From NCBI GenBank assembly GCA_027422505.1, contig JAPQWV010001362.1:1-64000 (forward strand): DNA of 64,000 nucleotides, given 5' to 3'. The stretch is from Craterostigma plantagineum. Taxonomy: Eukaryota > Streptophyta > Magnoliopsida > Lamiales > Linderniaceae. This document shows positions 33,633 through 45,996 of the stretch, one piece after another; positions within the stretch are counted from its first letter, which is position 1; each line of letters begins with the position of its first letter. A program made the translations under genes and the position numbers. The notes under the pieces were generated by a model. The model was not told where the DNA came from. It saw nothing but the letters and a program-made list of their open reading frames with translations, and did no database searches.

Positions 33633-36600
33633 TTTTTTGGACTACGGTCACTAGTATAAAAGAGAAAAGGGGTACAAATGTTCAGCAGCAGTGAACTGCA
33701 CAAACTGGTAACAGACTACCAGTGAACAAAACGACGCAAACATGCGTAACCAAAGAGCCGCAAAGCTCAAGTCAAACAAGCACGAACACACAGTCAAACA
33801 AAGTCAAAGTAGGAACTACATGCAATGCCAAGTATTACGCCATACATGGCGTAGAGCGCAGAGCTGGAGCTGATGCTTCCCAGACAGAGTAGAGAGTCGT
33901 ACACAGAAGAGGTTCTCGATATCAACAACAATATGACCAGGTGGGCGTCGCCGGCCCTCATGCCATCTCTTATTACGTTCCGTCCCAATATGGTAGACAA
34001 GTGAATGCAAGCACGTGACGAGGACCCATCCATGCAAGGTGCTTTCCCCTCCATCTTTGCGCAGCGCAGTTGATCCCTCTCGAACCAATCCGTCAGTGGC
34101 CAGCCAAAACGTAATTTCACTCGCATAAGCCGTAGGCAATGTCTGGAATAGGGGCTTTCAAAGAAGATGTGGCGAGTCGCCTCCGCAACTTGGGCATCGC
34201 ACAAAAGGCACACAGATGTTCCTGCCGGCACAGCAACCCAGGGTTTGTCCCTTGTCGCCAATCTGTCCCTAATCGCCATCCACAGCACGAATTCGTGACG
34301 GGGGACCGAGAGCGGGCCTCCAAATAAAGTGGACCATGGGACTCGAGGAAGTTTTAGTCGTAAGCTTTCCCTCGCAGAGTGGGTAGAGAGCACGCCATTA
34401 GTCAAAGCAATCCATCGTATCACATCCATCTCACCCGGTTGCATATGGGGAAGAAGGATGGCGATTTCCATGTACTCCACCGTCGTCTGTCCCGGCCAAT
34501 GCCACCCCAAGTCATCGATGACTGCACTCAGCCTCGAGTCAAAGGGAGGTCCTTGACCATGGGCCCGCTCGATGGATCGTAGTCCTAAGCCCCCTCCTCT
34601 CGTGAGATGCATACATCAGCCCACGCAACCTTCGCGCTAGAACCCCGCCACAGAACTTCCTGAGTTGCATCTCAATGCTAAGAATGATACCCTTGGGGAG
34701 AAGGAAGACGCCAGTCCAATAAGTGTGCAAACCCTGGAGAACTTATCTGATGAGCTGAACCCTCCCAGCGTACGATAGTGACTGGTTGGTCCATGAGCCA
34801 AGTGGTCGGTCTATAGAGCGAATGAGCGGAGCACAGTCAGCCAGAGTCAATCACGACGTGATCAATCGCACACCCAGGTAGCGCACGGACAGGGAGCCAA
34901 TGGGGAAGCCCATTATGGCCTGAAGTGCCCCCTTGAGTCGATCAGCCCTCTTAGAGATAAACATCTCACTCTTATTGATATTCGCCCGTAGTCCAGATAG
35001 AGAACTAAAAAGTTCAAGGATGGCCTGAAAGATGCTTACAGAGGCGACGTCCGCATGGGAGAATAGGAGGAGTTCATCTGCAAACCTTAACATGAACAGC
35101 GACGTAGGCTCACATCTCCAATGATATCGAAAGCCGCTGCCCAACCGAACATGTTCCGCAATAATCACATGGAGAACTTCCATCACCAGCACAAAGAGAT
35201 AAGGTGATATGGGGTCGCCTTGTCGAAGGCCACGCCTACCTTTGAAGAACCCCTCCGGTTTACCATTAAGGTTGATGGAAAAGTGCATCGTTGTAAGGCA
35301 TGCGCGGATCCAACCCACAAACTTAGGGTGGAAGTTGAAAGCCTTAAGCGTAGCAAGGATGAAGTCCCATTCAAATTTGTCGTAAGCCTTTGCGAGGTCA
35401 ACTTTGAAAGCCACCCGTTCAGGCAGTCCGACGCTAGTGTACCCATGGCAAATCTCCTGAGCTAAGAGGATATTGTCTGAGATTCATCGACCAGGAATAA
35501 AAGTCGTCTGAGTTATGTGGACAAGGTTTCCCAGGTAGCCCCGAAGCCTATTCGCAATGATCTTCGATTTTATCATATATAGGACGTTGCAACAAGAAAT
35601 CAGTCTGAAGTCCTTTGCCATGCGCGGGTTATCTCCCTTGGGTATGAGGGTGATTTGGGTCGAGTTCAGCTCCCCCAGAAGGTATCCCGTCCTAAATCAT
35701 TCCTTGATGGCATACGATATATCCGTGCCTATAACGCTCCAGGCGCTCTTGTAGAAGGCTGATGAGTAGCCATCCGGGCCAGACGTTTGGTCTGAACGCA
35801 ATAGAAGATGGCATGAAGGGATACGCAGACCACCCGAGAGAATTGTTGCTAATGTGGAAACGCTCCTTAACGTTCGCGTTTCTACTCTCCCTCATAAATA
35901 TAACTTGCAAACTACAGCTATGAGGCAAACCTGGCATACAGCGTGAATGAACTAGGTAGAATATCTTTCCTTTCCTTCGCCTCCTATATCTCTCTCTTCT
36001 TCTCTTTCTATTTTCGGGTTTTCCCTTCTTCCCCTTCCTTTGGTTTCCTTTGCGTTGCAGGTTGGGTTGGGGCTGTTGACCCTCTCTGGCTGGTCGGGGC
36101 CGTGCTTGTTCATCGGTTTGGGATGGCCTTGATTTGTGGTTCTCGCTCCTCGTGGCGGAAAGATTCAGGAGTTGCCCTCGGGCCTTTACCGACCAGTTTG
36201 CGGATGCCTTCTGCGGCTCCCACCCTCTTTTCCGCGCGATGAACAACCCTGGCATTGCTTCATTTGCTGTGCTTTTGCGCTTTCCTGCACGTCGACCGTT
36301 TGCCCTGCTGGTACTACATCTGGTGCCAGGAACTTGTAGATGGTTGTGGTTGTTGACTCCTACCTCGCCTTTATTCGTATTTCTGTTGGCTGTGGTCTTG
36401 TGGGACCTGTAGGTTGTCTGGGATTTTGGCTCTCGATGTGTTGTCTGGTCGTTGAACATTACCATTTGGTGTGTCATGAGCGGTATCATGCACGCTGTAT
36501 CATGTACTCCTGTTTCTTTCGTTTAGTGAACACTTCCAAAAAAAAGACTTGTTGTCTCCTATGGAAAAGAGCGCACGTTTGATTTCCACGTCTGTAACCG

Positions 36601-37015
36601 GATGGATCATCGCATCAGCATCAGTCGTGCCAAGGGTCCTGGTGAGGTAGGGCGCAATATCAGAGGCGGGTATCGGTGATGTCCGAATGGATTTGCTGAG
36701 GAGAACCGTATAGAATCGAACGAGTTTCGCCTATACCCGTTCACTCCCTTCTAACGTGTTACCAGCTTCGTCCTCAAGGTAGAAGATACGATTCCCCACT
36801 CGTGCGTGGCCACCTTCTTGAAGAAAAACGATGTACACTGGTCCCCATCCTTAAGCCAAGCCACATTCGCCCGTTGAATAAGAGTCGTATGCTCAAATTC
36901 AAGAGCTTTGGTATACAAGAGCTGACATCTCTTCTCCAGAAGCAAAAGCTGCTCCTCCAAGGGGTATTGGGCCATCAGGTCTTGGGCAGTCTCAAGGAAT
37001 TGGCGTGCTTCCTGG
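33633..37015 (-). pseudogene. L1-type LINE ORF2, 5'-truncated (minus strand)
   Basis: Poly(T) at 33633-33638 marks its 3' end; the 3' untranslated part is about 33640-33830. Minus-strand frames from 37015 downward: EARQFLETAQDLMAQYPLEE, VAWLKDGDQCTSFFFKKVAT, ALFSIGDNKS, then after a nested LINE SGPDGY. Next come VAFKVDLAKAYDKFEWDF, RRGLRQGDPISPYLF, the catalytic LRFADELLLFSHAD (FADE instead of FADD) and VRYLGVRLITS. The C-terminal region has GGPLSVPRHEFVLWMAIRDR and CLLCDAQVAEATRHIFFESP. Several frameshifts. The changed FADE motif alone would probably abolish activity. Confidence 0.8.
35784..36545 (+). mobile_element. Short 5'-truncated LINE copy (plus strand)
   Basis: Only the last 50 or so codons (from WSERNRRWHEGIRRPPERIV) and the 3' untranslated region are present, ending CACTTCCAAAAAAAA near 36545. 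It interrupts the minus-strand LINE between GDNKS (36546 side) and GPDGY (35783 side). The 3' region resembles that at 26720-27442, so it belongs to the same LINE family. ORFs at 35692-36489 (-) and 35943-36582 (+) are spurious. Confidence 0.8.
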
Positions 37016-39755
37016 ACATCGCTCAGGATTTTTCTTTACGCTATCCACAGGAGAGCCTCTTTTACGATTTCGAGCGGATATGTCGATCGCTATATGCCAA
37101 GGCGGTGGCTATGGAACATACGACTCTGTCGCAACGTGCCAAACTGGCTTGGCTGAAGGATTAGTGGCCATGCGACGGGCCACTAATCGCATAATATCGC
37201 TTGAAAATGCTGGTGGAATCATTTTGGAGACCCCCGACCAGGTGGAGGGCGAACTTCTTGGATTTTATTAGAACCTATTGGGTCAGTCTGCCCATGCGAC
37301 CCCAGTCTCTGCTGATGACGTTCAAAGGGCTATTACGCGTACGCTTTCCCCAGCGGTTGCACTATTTATGATTCGACCAGTGGATGCTAAGGAGGTTCAT
37401 GAGGTGCTTTTCTCTATGGGGGATGAGAAAGCTCCTGGACCTGATGGGTATATGGTGGCTTTCTTCAGGGCGACGTGGGGGATTATTGGTGCCGATGTTG
37501 TTAGGGCTGTCCAGGAGTTCTTTGTTACAGGCAAATTACCTAAGGGACTCAACAACACTATCATCACGCTAATCCCTAAGAAGTGACCGCACCGAGCGAC
37601 GGATTTTCGACCCTTAACGTGCTGCAATGTCCTCTATAAAGTGATTTCTAAGATTCTTGCCAACCGACTTAAGCCTTACCTTCCAGGCTTTGTACATACG
37701 ACATAGACGGCGCTTATCCCTGGACGGAGGATTAGTGACAACGTCCTCTTGGCGCAATAGCTTTGCCTAGGCTATAACTCTAAGGGTCGGCCACCGAGGG
37801 CAATGTTTAAGGTGGACCTAGCCAAGGCTTATGATAAGGTTGAGTGGAGCTTCTTACTGGCAGTCTTAGAGGCCACAGGTTTTCATCCCACGTACATTGG
37901 TTGGCTACGCACGTGCTTGACGACACCGGCTTTTTCCCTGAACCTGAATGGACAGGCGGTAGGATTCTTTGCGGGGAAGAGGGGAATTCGAAGGCGACCC
38001 CATCTCTCCGTAACTTTTCACGCTGGTAATGGAGGTCCTCCAGGGGCTGCTTTCCTTGTAAATCTCTGAGGAGCCCCGGTTCAGATATGACTGGAGGTGC
38101 GAGTCCATGTGCCTGGCCTCACTAGCTTTCGCTGATGATTTCCTGCTCTTCACCCATGCAGATACCGTCTCGATTGGAGTACTGAGGGCTGCCCTAGGGA
38201 GTTTCGCGACTCTGTTAGGATTATATCTGAACCCTGACAAGAGTGAGATTTACCTCTCACGGCGTGCTGAAGGATCGACGTGACAATTTCAGTCTCTTAT
38301 GGGTCATCGCGTGGGACACCTTCCTGTGTGCTACTTGGGTGTTCCTCTTATCGCCTGTCGATTGGAGATTGTGCAGTGCTGATACAACGGGTGGACCAGC
38401 GCCTTGGATCATGGCTTAACCGGTCGTTATCGTATGCAGGTCACCTTCAGCTGGCTAAATCGGTTCTTCATTCCCTTCATATGTATTGGTCGGAGGTATT
38501 TTTGTTGCATAAGGGTGTGGTCCGGGCTTTGGAGACGCATTTTCAGAAATTTCTATAGGGGGAGCATCTGCGAAGGTTGCATGGAAGGTACTGTGCTTGC
38601 TAGTGTCTGAGGGTGGAATGGGTCTCAGGTCATGCGGCGGATAATAAGGCGCTCCTACTGAAGCTACTGTGGAGTGTGCTTCGTAGGACGCCGTACACGA
38701 TTTGGGTAACATGGCTCTATGGGACGCGACTACACTCGAGTTCGATCTAGGATCCTCCTATCTCATCGAATGCCTCTTGGAGCTGGAGAAAGTTATTGCA
38801 GCTACGTCCATTGATCCGACCTCTGGTCACGTTTCGGATTGGGGATGGGTTCACCTTTTGGCTATGGAAGGATCCTTGGCTACTGCATACACCATTGTTG
38901 GAGCGCTTTCTACGTTGCCCCATTGCGATGGGGTTGCCGTCTAACTCATGTTTGAGTGTGGTTATCGAAGCGCAAGGATGGCACTGGCCAGGGCAAGGGT
39001 CGGCTAAGGAGACTGGGTAATCGAGATGCTATAGTGTGGATTGGGGCTGTGGATGGGAACATAAGGCTTATATGGCCAAAGAGGTGCTTCGATACAGACG
39101 GTCGCCTATGCATTGGGCGGTTCTTTTTGGGGGTCCGCTGAGGGTTCCAAGGCACGAATTTATCCTATGGCTGGTGATCCAGGAGCGATTGGCAGCGAGG
39201 GACAAGTCGTGGGTGTCTCAGAGGGCGGGCATGCCAGCTTGTATTCTTTGTGATAAGCTGCATTATGAGACGGCACAGCACCTCTTCTTTGATTGTGCAT
39301 TCTCAAGACAGTGCATCCGATTGCTTCGACGGAGTATTAGATGGCTCTGGTCATTTCGGGATTGGCGTACGGGTCTTAGGTGGGCATCGGCTCGTTGGAG
39401 GGGGAAGCATTTACTTCATGCTGCATCACGTCATGTGTTGGCTTCCCTGGTCTATCACATCTGGCAGGCACGGAACAGACGATGGCGTGGAGGGATCACC
39501 TCCTGATAGACTCGCGGGATGTGTACTTGCCCTGGTTACCATGAGGTAGTGGTACGTCCTCTAAGTATGAGCTTCAGCGTGCTGCCATTCGTAGGTTGTG
39601 GTGAGTGGCTTGGTAGTTTGGTTGCTAGTTGATAGCGGCTAGTTGATTGAATGCATGTGCTGAGTAGCCTGTTACTGGTGGGATGTGCGGAGTAGATCCC
39701 CCACTCATTATGTACATTCTTCATTCATATATATACGGGACCTTACACCAAAGAA
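37016..39755 (+). pseudogene. L1-type LINE ORF2, diverged family member (plus strand)
   Basis: It starts inside the linker (FLDIAQDFSLRYPQESLFYD). RT follows: FSMGDEKAPGPDGYMVAFFR, TIITLIPKK, CCNVLYKVISKILANRLK, MFKVDLAKAYDKVEWSF, an intact-looking catalytic box LAFADDFLLFTHAD (about 38120-38165), and LGSWLNRSLSYAGHLQLAKS. The C-terminal region has FGGPLRVPRHEFILWLVIQE, ACILCDKLHYETAQHLFFDC and LASLVYHIWQARNRRWRGG. Stops (about 37163, 37584, 37708) and frameshifts (near 38000, 38240, 38560, 38940) disable it. The sequence is clearly more diverged from the other LINEs here. The 3' untranslated region runs to roughly 39755, with an A-rich AAAGAAAAA near 39752-39760. Confidence 0.8.
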
Positions 39756-39863
39756 AAAGGACAGTCATGCGATTTAGGAATAAAATAAGTAGTAAAGGCG
39801 GGGTGCCGCACTTACGTTGCGAAAATCCGCCACTAATCTTATTAGAAAATGAGGGTCGCCATA
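39756..39863 (+). repeat. End of a gypsy LTR (probably G2's 3' LTR)
   Basis: TTACGTTGCGAAAATCCGCC, followed by ACTAATCTTATTAG and GGGTCGCCATA, closely matches the last 60-100 bp of the solo LTR at 21100-21165. The rest of this LTR has been lost between the LINE insertions. The 14 bases 39864-39877 are then target sequence of element D. Confidence 0.65.
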
Positions 39864-39877
39864 TCGGGTAAGAAATT

Positions 39878-41830
39878 TGTTGGGTTACCCGGTGTGTCCC
39901 GGAGACGCCACGTCCCCGGGTACGGTGCGGAACAAAATTTTTCCGGGTTCCCTTATTGCCCTCGTTGCTCGGATCAGAATAGTAACACATAGACATGTAA
40001 TAGGGCAGGTCAAACCCGTAGAGAATTTCCAGTTGAAGCGAGTGGCAGCTCCTCGTCCTTTTCTTCACGACTTCGTCGATGGTGGTGGATGGCACTAGAT
40101 CGTCACGCCGACCTCGCAGTGTACCACAGAATCAGTTCTCTAAAGATGGCTAGAGAGAATCGAGCCGTCGCGTGGGAGAAAAGTGTTTTTTCGGTGTGTA
40201 TTTTGTGCCTTTGTTATGGACGAAATTTACACTCCAAATTACGAAATAGGGCTGCCCTAATTATACTATGATATATTTGGAAATCCCTAAGATATCTCAA
40301 AGATATGGTTTTCAATTTTGCTCCTTAAGTGGAGAGATTTTGCCATATCTTTCTCTCCCTTATTTAATTCAAATTCATATAAGGATACTTACCATAATTA
40401 GACAACTAACTTAAATACTAAGTCAAACTAAGTATATGTAAATATGGTATAAAATTCGAAACTTAATCCAAGATTAATTTCGAAATTTTCACGTTAAAAT
40501 AAATAATATTCCAAATATATTATTTCAATATTTATATTTAATTTTCGAAATTAATTCCCAAGGCATAATTCGAAAATTAGCTTAGGGTCCAATTCCATTT
40601 TACCCTCAAGCCTTTTAACCACTTGGCCAAGCCCAAGCTCAAAGTTATTTTCATACGAAGTCCGACTTCGGTCCATCAAACGGCCCGAGGACCACTAAGG
40701 CGCGGCCCAACGGCCCAAGGCCCGTTAAGGCCCAAACGCTTTCTCTCCTTATTAGTACACTTTGATGATCCTTTTTAAGCCCGACTCTCTAGGTTCGACT
40801 CAATCGGCAAGGGAGGAATCCAAGAGTCCGGTAGTTACCTAGCCAATCCCGCAGTACCTGACCGTAACCCGATTCGAGTGCGAATTTCGATCCAGTCTCT
40901 ATTCGAGAACCTTACTATAGATTATAGTTCTACGTATAAACCATTCAGCTGTGTCCCAATCGAGTGAGAGCCATGGTCTATGTCAAACTCACTATACTCG
41001 ATTCTATGATAAAACAGGGACGAGGCAAATTACCAAACTACCCTCCATGTCTAACATGAGTTAGTCAATACCTTGGCTAAGGATTTCGTAATTTCCCGTC
41101 GCTGTCCTCATATGACACTTATCTCGATTACTTGCGAGACTGTGAATCCATACTCGGCGGTCTAAGCCCGGCAATCACAAATCGTCATCAAGACCGCATC
41201 TGGCCCGCTGACCCATGCAACAGCAAATTGGGGCGAGGGGAACCAGTGACAGTCGAGACTTCGAAGTCAACTCCACCAAAGCCCCTTTCGGTCTAAGGTT
41301 CACGTAGACTACTATAGTGTTGTCGTTGGTCATTGACACTACTTGAGTAATAAGCCATGTTCGACCGTACGACCCGTGAGTCAGTGTCCATGAAACGATT
41401 CAATCCCTTGATTCGACTCGCATCACAAGTCATGACCTCCGCTTCCAAGGGGGTATCGGCACTCGATTGGTCATCGACAAATAAGTCGTAATCGGTTATC
41501 CAGCACCCAACTGGAGCGTAAGGCTTGCGGACTTCTAATGCTCGAGGTTAAGAGTCCACTGGTGCCTTCCTCTCTCATACTCATCGAGAACAGTGACTCA
41601 ACTCGACACATTTGGATTTGCTCATTTATTGCTTTACCGGATGCTTAGTAAAGTACTCTTATATCCAATAAATGAACAACGTCTTTCAATAAACACACAA
41701 AAAATATCTTATTACATAAAAGGTCGAATGATAAATAAGCTAATGCCCTATACATTCTAATCCTCGTATAGCATTCGAGGGCATAAGCATATGAGTATTT
41801 CAGGATTCAAATGCGTGTTACAAACTAACA
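39878..41830 (-). repeat. 3' LTR of copia element D (1953 bp)
   Basis: The plus-strand edge is TGTTGGGTTACCC (39878) and the other edge is GTTTGTAACACGC-type sequence ending CTAACA complement at 41830, directly followed by the polypurine tract (AGTGGGAGAT on the minus strand). It differs from the 5' LTR in having about 36 extra bases near its start on the minus strand and about 92 bases (near 41385-41475) that the 5' LTR lacks. Confidence 0.85.
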
Positions 41831-41845
41831 ATCTCCCACTTGCAC

Positions 41846-43496
41846 TCAATGCCATGCGCTGCAATATCTAATACCCATCTTTTCAAGATGTCTAGCCAGC
41901 ACTGCCTGTGATAGAGGCTTGGTGAACCCGACAACGTTTTTTGCGGTCGCAATCTTCTGCACGGCTACGTAGCCATTCTCAACGAATCCACGTAACACGT
42001 GGTACTTTCTTTCTATATGTTTGGACCTGCTGCGAGACCTCGGTTCTTTTGCCTGATCAATAGGGCCAGTATTGTCACACCACAACTGCAATGGCCTATC
42101 TGCTACAGGAACGACACCAAGTTCTTCCAAGAACTTTCTCATCCAAACACCTTCCTTCGCTGCCTCTTAGGCCGCCATATACTCTGCTTCGCAGGTGGAA
42201 TCTGCAGTCGTGCTCTGTTTGGAACTTTTCCAAGACACCGCTCCACGTTGAGAGTAAAGACGAATCTTGAAGTGGATTTTCGGTCGTCCACATTAGACTG
42301 GAAATCCGAATCCGTATACCCTTCCACTTCCAATTCTTCATTACCGTAGACCAGCATCATATCCTTAGTCCGTCTGAGGTAATTGAGGATAGTCTTGACT
42401 GCTGTCCAATGTTCCTTACCAGGGTCAGCCTGAAACCGACTGACTACGCTCACAGCGTACGCCAAGCGCTGTGCCTAGGCCGCCCGCCCATGGTGCCGAA
42501 GCGTGCCGCCCATGGTGCCTAGGCCGCCCGCACATGGTGCCAAGGCAAGGTATCGACATGGGCAGACCTGAGGACGACGACATTGTGGACGAGGAAATAA
42601 TTGTTGAGGACCACCATCGGGTGTCAGGTCGCGTGCAAAGCATCGTGTACATCAAGCTACCCACCGCGGATGCATAGGGGATTCCATTCATTTCTTTCCG
42701 CTCCAACTCACTTTGAGGGCCTTGGAAAGGTGAATCCCATGCCGCATAGGCCGGAACCCTTTCTTAGAGTTGTCCATATTATAACGCTTCAGGACCTTCT
42801 CTAAGTAAAGGGCCTGGGAGAGTCCTAACATACGATTCGCTCGATCTCTATAAAGGAGAATCCCCAAGATGTAGGTAGCTTCTCCCAAGTCTTTCATGTA
42901 GAATTCGGTCGAAAGCCAAGCTTTCACCATCGAGAGCATTCCAATATCATATCCTATCAAAAGAATGTCGTCCACGTACAATATGAGGAAAGATATTTTG
43001 CTCCCACTGCTTTTGTTGTAGACGCAAGGTTCGTCTTCGTTCTTTAAGAATCCATTGCCCTTGACCACTCCATCGAACCGAAGATTCCAGCTTCTGGAGG
43101 CTTGTTTCAGTCCATAAATGGACTTGTTCAGTTTGCACACCTTATGAGCATCTCCTTGCGATGTAAAACCCTTGGGCTGCTCCATAGATAATTCCTCATT
43201 GAGTATCCATTTAGGAACGCAGTTTTCACATCCATCTGCCAGATCTCATAGTCATAGTGCGCAGCTATCGCAAACAATGTTCGAGTGGACTTCATCATAA
43301 TAACAGGCGAAAAGGTCTCCTCATAGTCAATGCCCTCTTTTTGACTGTACCCTTTCGCCACAAGCCTAGCTTTGTATGTATCAACCAATCCGTCAGATCC
43401 TATCTTTCTCTTGTAGATCCATTTACACCCAATGGGTTTGTAACCATCTGGGAGGTCTACTATAGTCCAGACTTGGTTTTCATACATAGAATCCAT
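41846..43496 (-). pseudogene. Copia D RT and RNase H
   Basis: Minus-strand motifs: MDSMYENQVWTIVDLPDGYK, YKARLVAKGYSQKEGIDYEE, TFSPV, IWQMDVKTAFLNG (about 43235), NKSIYGLKQASRSWNLRFD, and the catalytic LILYVDDILLIG near 42990-42955. Then ATYILGILLYRDR, YASAVGSLMYTMLCTRPD (about 42680-42630), an unrelated insert (42466-42631), AYAVSVVSRFQADPGKEHW, VEGYTDSDFQSNVDDRKSTS (RNase H), and LWCDNTGPIDQAKEPR with SKHIERKYHVLRGFV near the end. The RNase H DDRKSTS box is normal but frameshifts at about 43190, 42700, 42465 and 42140 and the insert disable the gene. Confidence 0.85.
42466..42631. repeat. GC-rich insert with short repeats in copia D
   Basis: About 165 bp of unrelated sequence splits the conserved CTRPD-(I)AYAVS junction. 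It contains repeated units of the form CCATGGTGCCTAGGCCGCC (about 25 bp, two to three copies) and an acidic-coding stretch (DDDIVDEE in one frame). Its edges are approximate, and I see no target duplication. Its origin is unknown. Confidence 0.6.
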
Positions 43497-43510
43497 TTCG
43501 GTTTGCGTAG

Positions 43511-44640
43511 CTATAAGTCATTTCTCCGAATCTTTATCCCTGATTGCCTGGTCATAGGTCGATCGTCGCCGACGTGCCCTTCCATCGCAGCAACCTCGTG
43601 CTCAATGTGGACCATCCCGTATCTCTCCGGCTGGCGAGATACTCTACCCGACCTGTGCAAGTCAGGTTGCGTCTCGGACTGCTCTACGGTGTCATCCGAC
43701 ACTGGAGTTTGTGAAAGCGCTTCTGAATACTCTCCAAGAGTTACTTCGCGACCCGCTCCACCATCTCGAACGAAATCTTCTTCGAGAAAGTGAGCGTGAA
43801 GGGCTACAACGATTCTCTAATCGTCGTGGAAGTAAAACTGGTATCCTATGGAATCCTCTGGATACCCGACAAAACGTCCTTTCACAGCCTTCGATTCCAG
43901 TTATCTATCTTGAGCTTTTTCACAAACGCGGGGCAACCCCAAATTCTAATGTGATTCAAGCTCGGTTTTCGTCCTGTCCATATCTGATACGAAATACGAT
44001 TGACAGACTTTGTAGGACATCTATTCAGAATGTGTGCCGCTGTCAACAGGGCATGACCCCACAACGATATGGGCAGGTCTGTATAGCGTAGCATAGATCG
44101 AACCTTATCCAACAGAGTTCGATTTCTGTGCTCGGACACACCGTTCAACTGCGGTGTTCCGGGCGGTGTCATCTGTGAAATTATCCCGTTCTCTTTCAAG
44201 AACTCGTCAAACTCGAGGCTCATGTACTCGCCGCCTCGATCTGATCGAACGGCTTTAATGCTCTTTCCAGTCTGATTTTCCACCAAAGCCTTGTACTCTT
44301 TGAACAATTCAAAAGTATCAGACTTATTCTTCATGAGATACACCTTGCCAAAGCGAGAGTGATCATCAGTGAAGGTAACAAAATAATGGAAGTTACCGCG
44401 GGCCGCTACCCCGAACGATCCGTAAAAAACATCCGTGTGGACCAAACTGAGAAGTTCTGCGGCTCTCGTGAAAGTCCCTGTGAAGGGCGACTTGGTCATC
44501 TTTCCAAGGATACAAAATTCACAAGTTGGACAGGGATCAGATCCAAGCAGCTTTATAACGCCAGTTTTCTCCAACTCAAGTATCTTCTGTTCTCCAGCGT
44601 GACCGAGTCGAAGATGCCACAGCTTGAGTTCGACTCCAAT
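43511..44640 (-). pseudogene. Copia D integrase
   Basis: The zinc-binding HHCC region reads LWHLRLGHAGEQKILELEKT, followed by CPTCEFCILGKMTKSPF. The DDE core has LVHTDVFYG (first Asp), YFVTFTDDHSRFGKVYLM, AVRSDRGGEYMSLEFDEFL (second Asp), and PQLNGVSEHRNRTLLDKVRS with the Glu. LWGHALLTAAHILNRCPTKS and the GKRPSLNHIRIWGCPA-like box (here GRKPSLNHIRIWGCPAFVK) follow. The region 43882-43511 is a frameshifted linker to RT, with GRVSRQPERYGMVHIE near 43640. The core is well preserved (44574-43882 open) though the gene as a whole is broken. Confidence 0.85.
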
Positions 44641-45996
44641 TTTCGGTTGTTGGTGAATGTATTAACAGTTTTTATTTTATCTTCGATATTTAGGTAATAC
44701 AACCCATTCAGTAAACTTGCACTTCCGACGCAATTATTTCCAAAATAAATATTGCATATATTATTACTAAAACGGAACTCATAACCGTTTCCGCTCAAAA
44801 CGAGAATAGAAACAATATTCTTAAGCCCCTTGGGCAATACCAAACAATCGGAAAGCAGTAAACTATGTCTAGTAGATAAAATGAGAGTTCTTGATCCAAT
44901 GTGGGTCGCCGGTATACTATGTCCACTTCCTACGTTGATCATGATCTCTCGATCCGCCAGCTTCCTACTTCGTTCCAGACCCTGGTTCGAAACACAGATG
45001 TGAGCACTAGCTCCCGAGTCTAAGATCCATGAAGCGGAATATATTGTCATAGAACAATTTGTTTCCAAAACGTAAAGTTCTTTACCTGAGGCAGCTAGCT
45101 TCGGGCAATCGCGCTTCCAATGGCCAAGCTCATTGCAGTGAAGGCACTTGTCCGTCGGCTTGGCGCATTTGAACAAGTTCTTCTTGGCCTTGCCTTTCAA
45201 AATTCGTCCTTTGGGCTTAGTGGGTTTGTCCGACTTTTTCTTTGTACTCGACCCTCGAGTCTTAGTATTCGCGACAAGAACAACTTTCTTTCCTTTCCCT
45301 TCTTCATCTGAGTCTGCGCTGCCGACAACTGGTTCATTAACCCAGTCAATGTCATCTCGGCCTTGTTCAGATTAAAGTTCACGTTGAACGAATTGAAGGA
45401 AGGTGGGAGCGACTGAAGTATAAGATCGTTCTGAAGTTCGTTATCCATGATAAAGTCCAGTGCCTCGAGTCTTTCGATCCAATCGATCATCTTGAGCACA
45501 TGCGCTCCGACGTCACTACCCTCAGCCATTTTGCAATGAAATAGTTGCTCTGTCAGGGAATAGCGAGCACTCCTGGAATGTTCGCCAAAAGCTCCTTCAA
45601 ATGAAGCAAAATGGCACCCACTTCCATTTCCGAGTGAGTGCGCTGCAACTCATTGCTCATGGAAAGAAGTATATAGCCCTTGAGCTTTGGTTCGTCTATC
45701 TGCCATTTGGCATACGCAGCCCGGTCTTCGTCACTCGCATCAGTCCCTGGGACTTGCGGTACGGGGGAATCGAGGACATAAGTCAGCGACTCCATACCTA
45801 GGACTATCCTTAGGTTACGGAGCCAGTCCATGTAGTTTGGTCCCACCAAACAATTTCTCTCAAGCAGCATAGTAATTATGTTCGTCATCGCAGTAAATAG
45901 AATGAAACGTAAAGCTGGAGAAAATAAAGATCTAATTAGGTTTATCTTATCATTCATCAAGCGCAAACAAGGACTTTTCATTTCGCTTGCCTCCAA
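44641..45996 (-). pseudogene. Copia D gag and protease
   Basis: Gag starts within 45996-45880; MTNIITMLLERNCLVGPNYM is the likely true N-terminus (near 45882), and it continues WLRNLRIVLGMESLTYVLD and AAYAKWQIDEPKLKGYILLS. After a frameshift near 45540 it resumes MAEGSDVGAHVLKMIDWIER and LQSLPPSFNSFNVNFNLNKA. A second shift near 45200 leads to the zinc knuckle CLHCNELGHWKRDCP (about 45145-45100) and the protease SASWILDSGASAHIC (about 45030-44990), with the DSGA active site. It resembles copia lineages with a UBN2-type gag; I do not assign the lineage. Confidence 0.8.
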
